Part shown: one piece after another, positions 1-9,682 of the stretch
Layout: each line of letters starts with the position of its first letter
Numbering within the stretch: the stretch's first letter is position 1
DNA from: Candidatus Kapaibacterium sp.
Lineage (GTDB): Bacteria > Bacteroidota > Ignavibacteria > Kapaibacteriales > UBA2268
Assembly (NCBI GenBank): GCA_026418625.1
Contig: JAOABA010000001.1
Span: 57,882 to 121,881, forward strand
Length of the DNA: 64,000 nucleotides
Direction of reading: 5' to 3'
The notes under the pieces: model-generated
What the model was told of the DNA's origin: nothing
The model's database searches: none
The model's input: the letters and a program-made list of their open reading frames with translations, nothing else
Position numbers and translations under genes: made by a program

Positions 1-1611
1 ATTGGAAAACTTGATAAAGATCAGGAAGTTTTAAAAGATTTCTCAACAATAGGAAACATTGTTGACCCAAAATACTATTTTGTTGGTCCCGGCGACTTAC
101 TCGCTTTGCAAAACCTTCCTTTTTCTGTTACTACTGAATACCTCAGAGTTACACCAGAAGTATCCATCTTAATTCCCCGAATAGGAGAAATAAGTTTAAA
201 AGGGAAAACCTTAGAAGAAGCTCGAGAACTGGTCATAAATACCATAAAAAAAAGAAATCCTGAAGCAATAGTTTCTTTATCATTGTATAAACCGAGAAAT
301 GTCCTTGTATCTGTTAAAGGAAATGTCATTAAAGATGGGGTTTACTCTTTCCCTGCCTCATATAGAGTATCAACTGCAATACAAATGGCAAATTTGACAC
401 AAACACAGAACATTTTCCAGCAACAGCAATTTTTTACTTTTTCCCGATTCAAGGATTTAAACAAGGAAATCGAAAGACTTTACAATGAAACCGGTCATCC
501 TCATACAAGAGTTTATTCATTAAGAAATGTTACTGTTATTCATTCAGATGGTTCTTCTGAAACAGCTGATATTATCAAAGCAATTGCTCTTAACAATCCA
601 GACTACGATAAGTATATCAAGGAAAATGATGAAATAATTGTCCCTTATGAATTAGAAGAATTCCCAACTATTACTGTAGCTGGGGCTGTTAGAAAACCCG
701 GAACCTATGTTTATAAACAAGATGACGATTTGAACTTTTTGTTGAGAGCTTCTGGTGGCTTTACTGAAGATGCTGACTTAGATAATATTCTACTTATAAA
801 TGGTGATGGGATAACCCAAAAAATTAATGTTTCTTCCGATATGAAACTAACAAACAATTTCCCCGTTTATCCGGGAGCGATTCTTAATGTTGGAAGAAAA
901 AATTATGAATTAAAACAAAAAGTTGGTTTAGTCTCAGTCATTGGAAATGTGAAAAAGCCCGGCAACTATCAAATAATACCCGGTAAAACGAGATTAAAGG
1001 AAGCTATTGAAATGTCTGGTGGATTTACAAATGAAGCTTATTTACCATTAGCAACAATAATTAGAAAAGAAAATAAATATCTATCAGCTTTTAATCCAAG
1101 TAGGGAATTATTTGAAACTTTTAAGCAAACGGATTTGACTTTGGAAGACACTGTTCGCTTTAATATTGATATTTCTTATAAAAAACCTTACGTTGCTTGT
1201 GATTTTTACAATCTATATGAGAAAAACGACGAGACTCAAAATGTAATTTTAGAGGATGGAGATTTAATCACAATACCCTCAAATCCTAAATCTGTCTATG
1301 TTTTCGGTCAAGTAAAAAATCCGGGTTACATAAATTACTCTGAGGGAAAAGATATTTATTGGTATATCGAACGTGCAGGTGGTTTTGCTCCGAGAGCCGA
1401 TAAAGGAAGAGCAAGAATTATTCGTGGCAAAAATAAAGTCTGGATTGAACAGGAAAAAAATGTGAAAGTTTTTGCTGGTGATGAAATTTACGTTCCTAAA
1501 CCTCCAGACTTACCTCCGGGGGTCGAACTTCAAAATTACAGCTTGATTGCAACTGCTATCACTACAGCAATCTCATTATCATATCTGCTAATAACATTAT
1601 TTCGAAAATAA
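1..1611 (+). CDS. Polysaccharide export outer-membrane protein, SLBB-domain (Wza-like), 5' partial
   Basis: The reading frame is open from the first base, so the gene begins upstream of the window. A TTG at 106 is internal and is not the start. Residues 23-32 of the visible part include the motif YYFVGPGD, the usual entry of the polysaccharide-export domain, which lies before that TTG. After it come several SLBB-type repeats built around phrases such as VAGAVRKPGTY, VIGNVKKPGNY and VFGQVKNPGYI, each followed by an ARASGGF-like segment. The chain ends in a hydrophobic segment of about 20 residues and a short basic tail. The family forms or gates the channel that carries capsule or exopolysaccharide across the outer membrane. 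Its TAA is followed at once by the ATG of the Wzi-like gene, and glycosyltransferases follow, which fits this role. Confidence 0.9.
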   Translation: MGKLDKDQEVLKDFSTIGNIVDPKYYFVGPGDLLALQNLPFSVTTEYLRVTPEVSILIPRIGEISLKGKTLEEARELVINTIKKRNPEAIVSLSLYKPRNVLVSVKGNVIKDGVYSFPASYRVSTAIQMANLTQTQNIFQQQQFFTFSRFKDLNKEIERLYNETGHPHTRVYSLRNVTVIHSDGSSETADIIKAIALNNPDYDKYIKENDEIIVPYELEEFPTITVAGAVRKPGTYVYKQDDDLNFLLRASGGFTEDADLDNILLINGDGITQKINVSSDMKLTNNFPVYPGAILNVGRKNYELKQKVGLVSVIGNVKKPGNYQIIPGKTRLKEAIEMSGGFTNEAYLPLATIIRKENKYLSAFNPSRELFETFKQTDLTLEDTVRFNIDISYKKPYVACDFYNLYEKNDETQNVILEDGDLITIPSNPKSVYVFGQVKNPGYINYSEGKDIYWYIERAGGFAPRADKGRARIIRGKNKVWIEQEKNVKVFAGDEIYVPKPPDLPPGVELQNYSLIATAITTAISLSYLLITLFRK

Positions 1612-3255
1612 ATGAAGAAAAAAATAATTATATCTCTAATTTTTTTTTATACCTTATCAGTAAATCATTTATTTTCTCAAGTTGAACATATAGTTGTGCA
1701 ACATCCTGTTTATCAATTTCTTGAATATGCTTATACAAAAGGTATTTTGGAAAATTTTTCACTTTCAACACTACCTTTGCAACGTAAAGAAATACAAGAA
1801 GCCTTAAAAGTTATTAGATTGAATGATTCATCCCTTTCTGAAACCGATAAAAAAACATTATCACTTTTCGAAAAAGAATTCGAATTATCTTATCGTCAAA
1901 ACGCCACCATTTTCTTCAGTAAATCTGATACTAACCAGCTCCTATTTAGTAGAATCTTTACTGATGATGAAAAATATATTTATCGTTATTCTGACTCATC
2001 AAGCTCTGTTTCGCTTATTCCATTAGGTTCTATTGAAAATATTAACAAGATTAATAATAAAAATGAATTTGATAAAGTTTTTCTTGGCAATCTTGGTTTC
2101 AGGCTCTATGGAACAATTGATAATTCTCTTGGTTACGGTCTTCAGGTAACCAATGGAGTAGTTTTGGCTGGGACAAGAAACCTTGCAATTGAAGAAAGCA
2201 AAATTACAAGGAACATCAAGTTCGTTTTACTCAATAGCGATTTCGATTTTTCTGAATCACACATAAGATACTCAAAAGACTGGTTTCATTTCATTTTTTC
2301 AAGGGAGACAAGATTAATAGGGTCTGGTTTAAGGCAAAGGTTAATCATATCCGATAATGCGCCACCAATGGATGGAATAAGTTTAGGAGCTAAATTTTCC
2401 AATTTTGAATATAGATACTCTCATTTCAAATTAATCGGTCAGCCTGATTCGAATGTTCCAGTTGGTGCTTTTACCAAAATTCCTCCAAAATATTTTGTTC
2501 TTCAAAAATTTACATTAAAGCCTTCTTGGGGAGATATTTCCTATTTTCATTCAATTGTATATTCAGGCAGAGAACTCGAATTTGCTTATTTAAATCCATT
2601 AAGTTTTCTAAAATCAATTGAACATTCTCTTAGAGACCGTGATAAGACAACAATGGGGTTTGATTTCAATATCAATCCATTTAGAAATGTTCAAATATCT
2701 GGAACTTGGATGCTCGAAGATATAATTATCTCAAAGATTGGAACTGGTTTTTGGAGCAACAAAACTGCTTGGAATATTGCTTTGAAATATTCATTGCCAT
2801 TTTCTGCTGATATTGGGCTTGAATATACAAGGATAGAACCATATATGTTCACCCATTTTAATGTGCAGAATAACAGAACAAATGACGGATACCTTTTTGG
2901 GACTTATCTTTATCCAAATTCTGACGAAACATCACTACAATTTCGTTGGTTTTGGGGTAATAGGTATCCTTTGATCTTTGCAATAATTTATCAAAGACAC
3001 GGCAACAATATTTATGATAATAACGGTAATTTAGTCAGAAATGTTGGTGGAGACCCATTTTATGTAAGATTGCCAAAGGATTCAGAAACTGTAACATTTC
3101 TTGATGGAGACAGATCAAACTCTTTATCTTTCTCTATTAATGCAGGTTTTGAATTATTCCGTGGTTTCAATCTGCAGTGTTACTACTTGCTAAGAATAAC
3201 AAATGACAGTCCAGAAAACATTTTTAAGATTTATTTTAGATTTGCAGACTTTTAG
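1612..3255 (+). CDS. Capsule assembly Wzi-family outer-membrane protein
   Basis: The 547-residue protein has an N-terminal signal peptide (MKKKIIISLIFFYTLS, then a cleavage region near FSQ). The mature start has the Wzi-family layout, HPVYQFLEYAYTKGIL followed by PLQRKEIQEAL. The rest consists of alternating aromatic strands typical of a large beta-barrel and ends on an aromatic residue (RFADF). Wzi proteins sit in the outer membrane and help attach or organise capsular polysaccharide at the surface. The start codon directly abuts the stop of the export protein upstream, so translational coupling is likely. The family call rests on the N-terminal pattern and context. A general outer-membrane barrel of another family is the alternative. 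Confidence 0.75.
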   Translation: MKKKIIISLIFFYTLSVNHLFSQVEHIVVQHPVYQFLEYAYTKGILENFSLSTLPLQRKEIQEALKVIRLNDSSLSETDKKTLSLFEKEFELSYRQNATIFFSKSDTNQLLFSRIFTDDEKYIYRYSDSSSSVSLIPLGSIENINKINNKNEFDKVFLGNLGFRLYGTIDNSLGYGLQVTNGVVLAGTRNLAIEESKITRNIKFVLLNSDFDFSESHIRYSKDWFHFIFSRETRLIGSGLRQRLIISDNAPPMDGISLGAKFSNFEYRYSHFKLIGQPDSNVPVGAFTKIPPKYFVLQKFTLKPSWGDISYFHSIVYSGRELEFAYLNPLSFLKSIEHSLRDRDKTTMGFDFNINPFRNVQISGTWMLEDIIISKIGTGFWSNKTAWNIALKYSLPFSADIGLEYTRIEPYMFTHFNVQNNRTNDGYLFGTYLYPNSDETSLQFRWFWGNRYPLIFAIIYQRHGNNIYDNNGNLVRNVGGDPFYVRLPKDSETVTFLDGDRSNSLSFSINAGFELFRGFNLQCYYLLRITNDSPENIFKIYFRFADF

Positions 3256-3268
3256 TAAATAATTTTTT

Positions 3269-4465
3269 ATGACTTTATCAAATGTATTTGAAATAATTGT
3301 TCTTATCTCTTTTTTTATTATAATTTATACTTTTATTTTATACCCCATTTTTGTATATATCTTAGCAAAATTAATTAAAAGACCAATAATTACTAAAACT
3401 GATGAATTAAAAAAAATAGCTGTGGTTATTGCAGCATATAATGAAGAAGATACTATTGAAGAGGCAATACAATCAATCTTAAAATCCGGTTACCCTCTTG
3501 ACAAAGTTACAATTTATGTGGGACTTGATGGTTCAACTGACTCCACTTATAACATTCTACAGGAGCTTCAGAAAAAAAATAATAATATTGTCATATATAA
3601 ATTTGAACGAGGAGGAAAGAATAGAACTCTGAACAAATTGATGGAAAAAATTAAAGAAGATTTCGTTTTTTTCCTTGACGCTGATTTGAGAGTTCAACCA
3701 AATACCTTTCAGCATTTGGTTTCAATTCTGCAAGCTGAAAATGTAGCTGGTGTTATGATACCTGTCAAAATTGTTAACGAAGGAACCTCAGATAGTGGCG
3801 GCACTGGTGAAAAAATTTACCAAAAATTTGATGCTTTCATAAGAAATAATGAATCATTGATTTACTCAACGGCTAACAGTCTTGGAACTCTTTTTGGCAT
3901 TCGTAGAGAAGCACTTTCACCAATACCCAATGATAGAGTGTGTGACGACCTTTATAGAGTTTTTCACATAATATCATTAAGAAAAAGATTTATTTTTGAT
4001 ACAAAATTTAGTGTTACTGAGGTAAGAACCAAATCTCTGAATAAAGAACTAAATCGTAGGATTAGGCTTGTTTCTGGAGGAATATCAACTTTGATGACCG
4101 TTAAAAAAATTTTATCACCAAGCTATGGTTTAATGTCAATATTTGTTATATCTCATAAATTACTACGATGGCTTACACCAGTATTTATGATAATTTTTCT
4201 TTTGAGTTTGTTTTTTATTGAAACTGATTCTTTTCTATATTATCCATTACTATATTTCAACTTAATCGTTTATGGCTTTGCCTTTTTAGGGTGGATTTTT
4301 GAAAAATTAAACATAAATTTTTTACCTTTTAAGGTTATGTTATTCTTTGTATCAATGAATATAGGCTTTTTATTGGGGATATTCAGATTTCTAAGAAAAA
4401 AACAAAATTCTTTGTGGGACAGAAATAAATTAGATGATGAAATTAAAAACCTTAATCTCAATTAA
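3269..4465 (+). CDS. Membrane glycosyltransferase family 2 (processive-synthase-like)
   Basis: The 398-residue protein has one N-terminal membrane segment (about residues 8-32), a cytosolic GT-A domain and about three C-terminal membrane segments (roughly 290-385). The GT-A motifs are visible: VVIAAYNEE near 50, DGSTDST near 90 and FLDADLRV near 134. CDDLYRV near 220 and NRRIRLVSGG near 267 stand where the acceptor-site and QxxRW-like motifs of this group lie. The topology resembles IcaA- or cellulose-synthase-like GT2 enzymes that add sugars to a membrane-bound or growing chain. Donor and acceptor cannot be read from sequence. The gene begins 13 bases after the Wzi-like gene, in the same operon. 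Confidence 0.85.
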   Translation: MTLSNVFEIIVLISFFIIIYTFILYPIFVYILAKLIKRPIITKTDELKKIAVVIAAYNEEDTIEEAIQSILKSGYPLDKVTIYVGLDGSTDSTYNILQELQKKNNNIVIYKFERGGKNRTLNKLMEKIKEDFVFFLDADLRVQPNTFQHLVSILQAENVAGVMIPVKIVNEGTSDSGGTGEKIYQKFDAFIRNNESLIYSTANSLGTLFGIRREALSPIPNDRVCDDLYRVFHIISLRKRFIFDTKFSVTEVRTKSLNKELNRRIRLVSGGISTLMTVKKILSPSYGLMSIFVISHKLLRWLTPVFMIIFLLSLFFIETDSFLYYPLLYFNLIVYGFAFLGWIFEKLNINFLPFKVMLFFVSMNIGFLLGIFRFLRKKQNSLWDRNKLDDEIKNLNLN

Positions 4466-4500
4466 TTACATAAATTTGTAATTTTATTAAAAATAATTTA

Positions 4501-5982
4501 ATGTTAGATAAAGCTGAAAATATTAAAGATTTAACTTTGAGTAAGAAAAATTACTTAAAGCTAAAATCACGATTGAAGCCAAATTATTTTCTGACCCCTA
4601 CTTTTTTTCAGCTTGTCTCTGATATAATAGCAATAGTAATTACAACTTTAGTTCAATATTATTTGAGGTTCGAAACAGGTATTTATTCTTATCCAATAAG
4701 TTTTGAGCCGATATATATATTTTTAATGACTTTTTTTCTAACAGGATATTGGTTACTAATTTTTTGGTTTTCAGGTTTATATAAAAATTGGTATATACGC
4801 TCTCCATTTGATGAATTCTTCACAATAATTAGGGCTACGTTTTTTGGAAGTTTCTTGATAATGTTCTTGATTTTTATGGATGGTAGCCCATCAACAAGAC
4901 AATTATTTTTAATTTACTTTGCTTTAATTACCTTCAATGTCGCATTAGGGAGGTTCATAATAAAAAGGATTCAGAAATTTTTGCGTGAAAAAAGGATTTT
5001 ATTTATTCCCTCGATTATAATAGGATCAAAAGAAAAAGCTTTAGAACTTTACCAAAAAACTGAGAACTCACCAAGCTGGGGCTATAAAGTCATAGGTTAT
5101 ATCTCTGTGGAAAATAATGGCAGCATTGATCTAAATAATCAAAATTCTTTAAGATATCTGGGAAATATCAACAAGCTTGATGAACTTCTCGATGAACTTT
5201 TACCTCAAGAAGTATTAATCACTACTGACTCACCTAATCGACAGTTTTTACTGAAAATAGCTTCAATTTGTTCAGAAAAAAATATTATAGTCAAAATTGT
5301 TCCTGATTTATACGATATCTTTATGGGACAAGTGAGAACATTGCCTGTTTATGGAATACCTCTTATCGAAATAACCACAGAAATTTTAAAGCCTTGGGAA
5401 AGAATAATCAAGAGATTTATTGACATAATTTTCAGTTTACTGGTTTTAGTCTTAGGAATTCCACTTTGGATATTAATAGCTATAATAATCAAACTTGAGT
5501 CCAAAGGTCCTATATTATATAAACAAGAAAGAGTTGGAAGGCACGGCAAAATATTTAAAATGTATAAGTTTAGGTCGATGGTTCAAGATGCTGAAAAGCA
5601 CGGTCCTCAATGGGCAAAAGTAAATGACCCGAGAGTTACAAAGTTTGGTTATTTTCTTAGGAAGTCTCACTTAGACGAAATCCCACAATTTATTAATGTT
5701 CTTAAAGGTGAAATGAGCATTGTTGGACCTCGCCCAGAAAGACCAGTGTTCGTTGAAAAATTTAGTGCTTTAATACCATATTATAAACGAAGATTGATTG
5801 TTCGCCCGGGCATAACTGGATGGTGGCAAGTTAATTATACAACTTATGTCGAAAGTGTTGAAGAAATCGAAAACAGACTAAAAGACGATTTTTATTATAT
5901 TGAAAATGTTTCTTTAAAACTTGATCTCGAAATAATAATCAGGACTATTTATTTAATGATTAAAGGACACGGTCAAACCTAA
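4501..5982 (+). CDS. Undecaprenyl-phosphate sugar phosphotransferase (WbaP/WcaJ type)
   Basis: The enzyme transfers a sugar phosphate from a nucleotide sugar to undecaprenyl phosphate, the first membrane step of polysaccharide repeat-unit assembly. The 493 residues divide into four membrane segments (about 35-150), a Rossmann-like middle domain (about 165-285) and the catalytic bacterial sugar transferase domain (about 300-493). In the catalytic part the sequence shows the re-entrant helix after KRFIDIIF, the KMYKFRSM motif, the catalytic Asp392-Glu393 in SHLDEIPQF, the GEMSIVGPRPERP loop and RPGITGWWQVN. All key residues are present, so this is the active phosphoglycosyl transferase of the cluster, unlike the degenerate copy at 6724. 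Glucose or galactose is the usual sugar, but the specificity is not visible. Confidence 0.93.
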   Translation: MLDKAENIKDLTLSKKNYLKLKSRLKPNYFLTPTFFQLVSDIIAIVITTLVQYYLRFETGIYSYPISFEPIYIFLMTFFLTGYWLLIFWFSGLYKNWYIRSPFDEFFTIIRATFFGSFLIMFLIFMDGSPSTRQLFLIYFALITFNVALGRFIIKRIQKFLREKRILFIPSIIIGSKEKALELYQKTENSPSWGYKVIGYISVENNGSIDLNNQNSLRYLGNINKLDELLDELLPQEVLITTDSPNRQFLLKIASICSEKNIIVKIVPDLYDIFMGQVRTLPVYGIPLIEITTEILKPWERIIKRFIDIIFSLLVLVLGIPLWILIAIIIKLESKGPILYKQERVGRHGKIFKMYKFRSMVQDAEKHGPQWAKVNDPRVTKFGYFLRKSHLDEIPQFINVLKGEMSIVGPRPERPVFVEKFSALIPYYKRRLIVRPGITGWWQVNYTTYVESVEEIENRLKDDFYYIENVSLKLDLEIIIRTIYLMIKGHGQT

Positions 5983-5991
5983 TGATAAGTT

Positions 5992-6711
5992 ATGAATAAA
6001 TCTATAATTGTTATACCGACATATAATGAAGTTGATAACATCTCAAGATTAATAGATACAATCTTCAACATCAAATCTGATATTGATATTTTAATAGTTG
6101 ATGATAATTCACCAGATGGCACTGCTGAGGTTGTATCAAAAATGATGATAAAAGATTCTCGCATTCATTTAATACGAAGACCCGGCAAGATGGGCTTAGG
6201 AACTGCTTATTGCGATGGTTTCAAATATGCTCTTGACAAAGGCTTTGAATTTATATTCGAAATGGATGCGGATTTTTCACATAATCCTGAAGACATACCA
6301 AGATTTTTAGAAACTATTCACGATTACGACCTTGTGATTGGTTCGAGATATGTCAGTGGTGTTAATGTTGTAAACTGGCCCCTGAAAAGATTAATTTTGA
6401 GCTATGGAGCAAATCTATATACAAGAATTATAACCGGTATGCCGGTTTATGATGCTACAGGTGGTTTCAAATGCTTCAGAGCAGAAGCTTTAAAAAAAAT
6501 TGATCTAAATAAAATTAAATCAAATGGTTATGGTTTCCAAATTGAGATGAATTTTAGATTATGGAAATCAGGAGCAAGGCTTAAAGAAATTCCAATTATT
6601 TTTATTGACCGTCGAAGCGGTGTTTCCAAAATGAATAAAAAAATCATTTATGAAGCAATATTCCTTGTTTGGAAGCTAAAGATTTTAAGCATTTTCTCTA
6701 AGAATTTTTAA
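5992..6711 (+). CDS. Polyprenol monophosphomannose synthase-like glycosyltransferase (GT2, Dpm1-like)
   Basis: The 239-residue GT-A protein has no membrane segment. It has the Dpm1 family pattern: IVVIPTYNEVDNI at the start, VDDNSPDGT near 36, EMDADFSHNPEDIP near 88, then GSRYVSG and a TGGFKCFRAEAL segment. Dpm1-type enzymes transfer mannose (or another hexose) from GDP-sugar to a polyprenyl phosphate. The product is a lipid-linked donor used outside the membrane. It starts 9 bases after the phosphoglycosyl transferase gene. The substrate is inferred from family membership only. Confidence 0.88.
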   Translation: MNKSIIVIPTYNEVDNISRLIDTIFNIKSDIDILIVDDNSPDGTAEVVSKMMIKDSRIHLIRRPGKMGLGTAYCDGFKYALDKGFEFIFEMDADFSHNPEDIPRFLETIHDYDLVIGSRYVSGVNVVNWPLKRLILSYGANLYTRIITGMPVYDATGGFKCFRAEALKKIDLNKIKSNGYGFQIEMNFRLWKSGARLKEIPIIFIDRRSGVSKMNKKIIYEAIFLVWKLKILSIFSKNF

Positions 6712-6723
6712 TTCTGATAAACA

Positions 6724-8661
6724 ATGGATTCACCAGATATTTCCATAATTATTGTAAATTATAATGTCAAAGATTTTCTCTATCAATGCCTAAAATCCAT
6801 TTTTGAATCCTCTCATTCTTTGAAAATTGAAACAATTGTAGTTGATAATAACTCTTCAGACGGGTCAGTTGATTTTCTTGAACCTTTATTTCCAAATGTC
6901 CAATTTATTAGATTAAAAGAAAATATAGGCTTTGGTAAAGCCAACAATATTGGTTTCGAAATAGCTAAGGGAAAATATTTTCTGTTGCTTAATCCTGATA
7001 CAGTAATTGGTGAAAAAACCTTACAAACAATGTTTGAATTTATGGAGAACCATTCTGAGGTTGGAATTTCAGGATGCAAGGTTTTAAATCCAGATGGAAC
7101 TTTTCAATTAGCCTGCCGGAGAGGTTTTCCTACTCCTTGGGCATCATTTTGTAAACTTTTTGGCTTACAAAAAATATTTCCAAAATCAAAACTCTTCGCT
7201 CAGTATAACCAGACATTTCGAAGTATTGACGAAACTTATTACATTGACTCAATTATGGGTGCCTTTATGTTTATTCGAAGAGAGGTTATTGAGCAAATTG
7301 GTGGGTTCAATCCTGATTACTTTATGTATGGTGAAGATATTGACCTATGCTATCGAAGCTCTAAAGCCGGTTGGAAAACTGCTTATGTTCACTCAACTTC
7401 AATTTTTCATTACAAAGGAGAAAGCACAAAAAGAAGTTCAATAGACGAGATTAAGCATTTTTATGAAGCAATGGAAATTTTCGCAAGAAAACACTATTCT
7501 AAATTTATCTGGTTCTATTATCTTCTTAAAGTCGGGATTTATTTAAGGTCTTTACTTGCTTACTTTAATAAAAATATTAGACAATTCCTGATTATAATTC
7601 TTGACTTGATTGCTATTAATATTAGCTTAATGGTAGCCACTAAGATCCGCTTTGGTGAATTTCTAAACTTTCCTGATTATGCTTATCCAACTGTTTTTAT
7701 AGTTATTTCACTTGTTCTTTTCCTTTCAATGGTGTTAGTAGGTGAATACTTTGAATCAAAACCAACAATCCGCCGTGCTGTTTTTGGATTAATGATTACA
7801 TTCTTCTTTGTTTCCTCGTTAACATATTTTTTTAAGGAATACGCTTTTAGTCGAGGCGTTTTATTGATGACAATAGGTTTTTCGGTTATTATGTCTGTCG
7901 CATTCAGGATGTTTTTCTCAATTTATGATAAAACAAAAGGAAAAGAATCAGAACGAAGAATAGCTATTGTTGGTATTAACCAGCAGTCGGAAAACCTTAT
8001 TAATTCACTACAAACAATTGAAGCACGTAATGCAAAAATTGTTGGATTAATAGCAGTCAATCCAGAAGAAAAAACATGTTCACTTAAAATTCCAATTCTT
8101 GGAAATATTTCTTTTCTTGATAAAATTTTAAAAGAGCATAAGATTAAAGAAGTTATAATTACCGATCAATCAATTTCAAACTCAGATTTAGTTAAGATTG
8201 CAACTAATGTCTCTTTACCTGCTGTTCGATTTCATTTAGCAAAAGAATATGAGGAATTATTAGCATCAAGAATAATTAACGAAATTAGTGGATATGAAAC
8301 AGCTATCCCCTTTTATCAATATAAAATTTTCAGGAATGTACTTTTGAAAAGAATATTTGATATTTTCATTTCTTTTTTCCTTTTGACTATTGGAATTCCT
8401 ATTGTATATTTGTTATTTGAAAACCCGAGAGAAACTTTTAATAAGTTATGGAGTGTCTTTATTGGGAAGTTATCATTTGTTGGATTATATGATAATAGTT
8501 TTTCAATCGGAAAGCAAGGGATTATTAGTCTCGTTCAAATAAGTAATCCCGAAAGGTTATCCGATGAAACGAAAAAAAATTTAGATAGATATTATCTTGA
8601 ACATTATTCATTTTATCTTGATATTGAAATTATTTTAAAATTTATCACAAGGTTTAAATAG
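6724..8661 (+). CDS. Fusion: GT2 glycosyltransferase plus degenerate WbaP-like phosphoglycosyl transferase module
   Basis: The 645-residue protein joins two modules. Residues 1-260 are a rhamnosyltransferase-like GT2 domain ([10 protein letters not shown] near 39, [10 protein letters not shown] near 87, then [13 protein letters not shown]). Residues 280-405 hold about four membrane segments. Residues 415-520 are a Rossmann-like domain, and residues 540-645 resemble the end of a bacterial sugar transferase (LLKRIFDIF, then [11 protein letters not shown] and [14 protein letters not shown]). The distance from the KRxxDI helix to the G(K/E)xSxVG loop is about 40 residues here against about 100 in the intact enzyme at 4501. 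The missing stretch carries the KFRSM motif and the catalytic Asp-Glu. The GT2 part looks active; the second module probably acts as a scaffold or binding module. No frameshift is seen. Confidence 0.8.
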   Translation: MDSPDISIIIVNYNVKDFLYQCLKSIFESSHSLKIETIVVDNNSSDGSVDFLEPLFPNVQFIRLKENIGFGKANNIGFEIAKGKYFLLLNPDTVIGEKTLQTMFEFMENHSEVGISGCKVLNPDGTFQLACRRGFPTPWASFCKLFGLQKIFPKSKLFAQYNQTFRSIDETYYIDSIMGAFMFIRREVIEQIGGFNPDYFMYGEDIDLCYRSSKAGWKTAYVHSTSIFHYKGESTKRSSIDEIKHFYEAMEIFARKHYSKFIWFYYLLKVGIYLRSLLAYFNKNIRQFLIIILDLIAINISLMVATKIRFGEFLNFPDYAYPTVFIVISLVLFLSMVLVGEYFESKPTIRRAVFGLMITFFFVSSLTYFFKEYAFSRGVLLMTIGFSVIMSVAFRMFFSIYDKTKGKESERRIAIVGINQQSENLINSLQTIEARNAKIVGLIAVNPEEKTCSLKIPILGNISFLDKILKEHKIKEVIITDQSISNSDLVKIATNVSLPAVRFHLAKEYEELLASRIINEISGYETAIPFYQYKIFRNVLLKRIFDIFISFFLLTIGIPIVYLLFENPRETFNKLWSVFIGKLSFVGLYDNSFSIGKQGIISLVQISNPERLSDETKKNLDRYYLEHYSFYLDIEIILKFITRFK

Positions 8662-9617
8662 TGGCAACAAAAACATACCTCGATTTTGAAAAACCTATAA
8701 TTGAGTTAGAGAACAAAATAACAGAGCTTAAATCAATGAGCGACGTTGTTGATATATCCGAAGAAATCAAAGAACTTGAGAAAAAAATTGATGAACTCAG
8801 ATTAGATATATACAAAAACCTGACAAGATGGCAAAGAGTTCAAATAGCAAGACACCCTGAAAGACCTCAAACATTAGATTACATTGAAAATATCTTTGAA
8901 GATTTCATTGAGCTTCACGGTGATAGATATTATCGTGATGATCCTGCAATAGTTGGCGGAATTGCACTTTTTAATAAGCAATCCATTGTTGTAATTGGAC
9001 ATCAAAAAGGTAGAAATACAAAATCGAACTTATACCGCAATTTTGGTATGGCAAATCCCGAAGGTTATAGAAAAGCGCATAGACTAATGCTTTTAGCAGA
9101 GAAATTTAAAAAACCAGTTATAACTTTTCTTGACACTCCCGGTGCCTTTCCGGGTCTTGAAGCTGAAGAACACGGTCAAGCTGAAGCTATTGCTAAAAAT
9201 TTACTTCTGATGTCCGGACTCAGAGTCCCCATTATCGTTGTCATCATTGGTGAAGGTGCTTCTGGAGGAGCTATAGGTATTGGGATTGGAGACAGAATTC
9301 TAATGCTCGAAAATGCTTGGTATTCAGTAATTTCTCCAGAATCCTGCTCCAGTATTCTTTGGCGAAGTTGGGATTTCAAGGAACAAGCTGCTGAAGCTCT
9401 TCAACTAACTGCTTTTGATTTAAAAAAACAAGGAATCATTGATGAAATTGTTCCTGAACCTATTGGTGGAGCTCATAAAAACCATACTGAAATGTTCAAA
9501 ATTATGAAGGAAATTCTAACCAAGGAATTACAAAAATTGATAAATACTAACCCCGAAAAATTAGTCAGGAAAAGACGAGAGAAATTTTATAAAATGGGTG
9601 TTTGGTCTGAGAAATAA
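8661..9617 (+). CDS. accA: Acetyl-CoA carboxylase carboxyltransferase subunit alpha
   Basis: AccA pairs with AccD to move the carboxyl group from carboxybiotin to acetyl-CoA, giving malonyl-CoA for fatty acid synthesis. The 318-residue length is normal. An N-terminal helical region (to about 55) is followed by the crotonase-fold domain, with [40 protein letters not shown] and the family segment [10 protein letters not shown]. The gene uses a GTG start whose G is the last base of the preceding TAG stop, so the two are translationally coupled. No accD lies in the window. The position inside a polysaccharide cluster is unexpected for a housekeeping subunit. Confidence 0.96.
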   Translation: MATKTYLDFEKPIIELENKITELKSMSDVVDISEEIKELEKKIDELRLDIYKNLTRWQRVQIARHPERPQTLDYIENIFEDFIELHGDRYYRDDPAIVGGIALFNKQSIVVIGHQKGRNTKSNLYRNFGMANPEGYRKAHRLMLLAEKFKKPVITFLDTPGAFPGLEAEEHGQAEAIAKNLLLMSGLRVPIIVVIIGEGASGGAIGIGIGDRILMLENAWYSVISPESCSSILWRSWDFKEQAAEALQLTAFDLKKQGIIDEIVPEPIGGAHKNHTEMFKIMKEILTKELQKLINTNPEKLVRKRREKFYKMGVWSEK

Positions 9618-9682
9618 TTTTCATTTATTCAAAATGCTTAATTTTCTGTAAAAATTATTTTGTTTAACCAAACACAAACCAC

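Noticed and set aside
106..1611. TTG at 106 as the start of the export protein
   Set aside because: The frame is open to base 1 and the GPGD motif lies upstream of it, so the gene is cut at the window edge.
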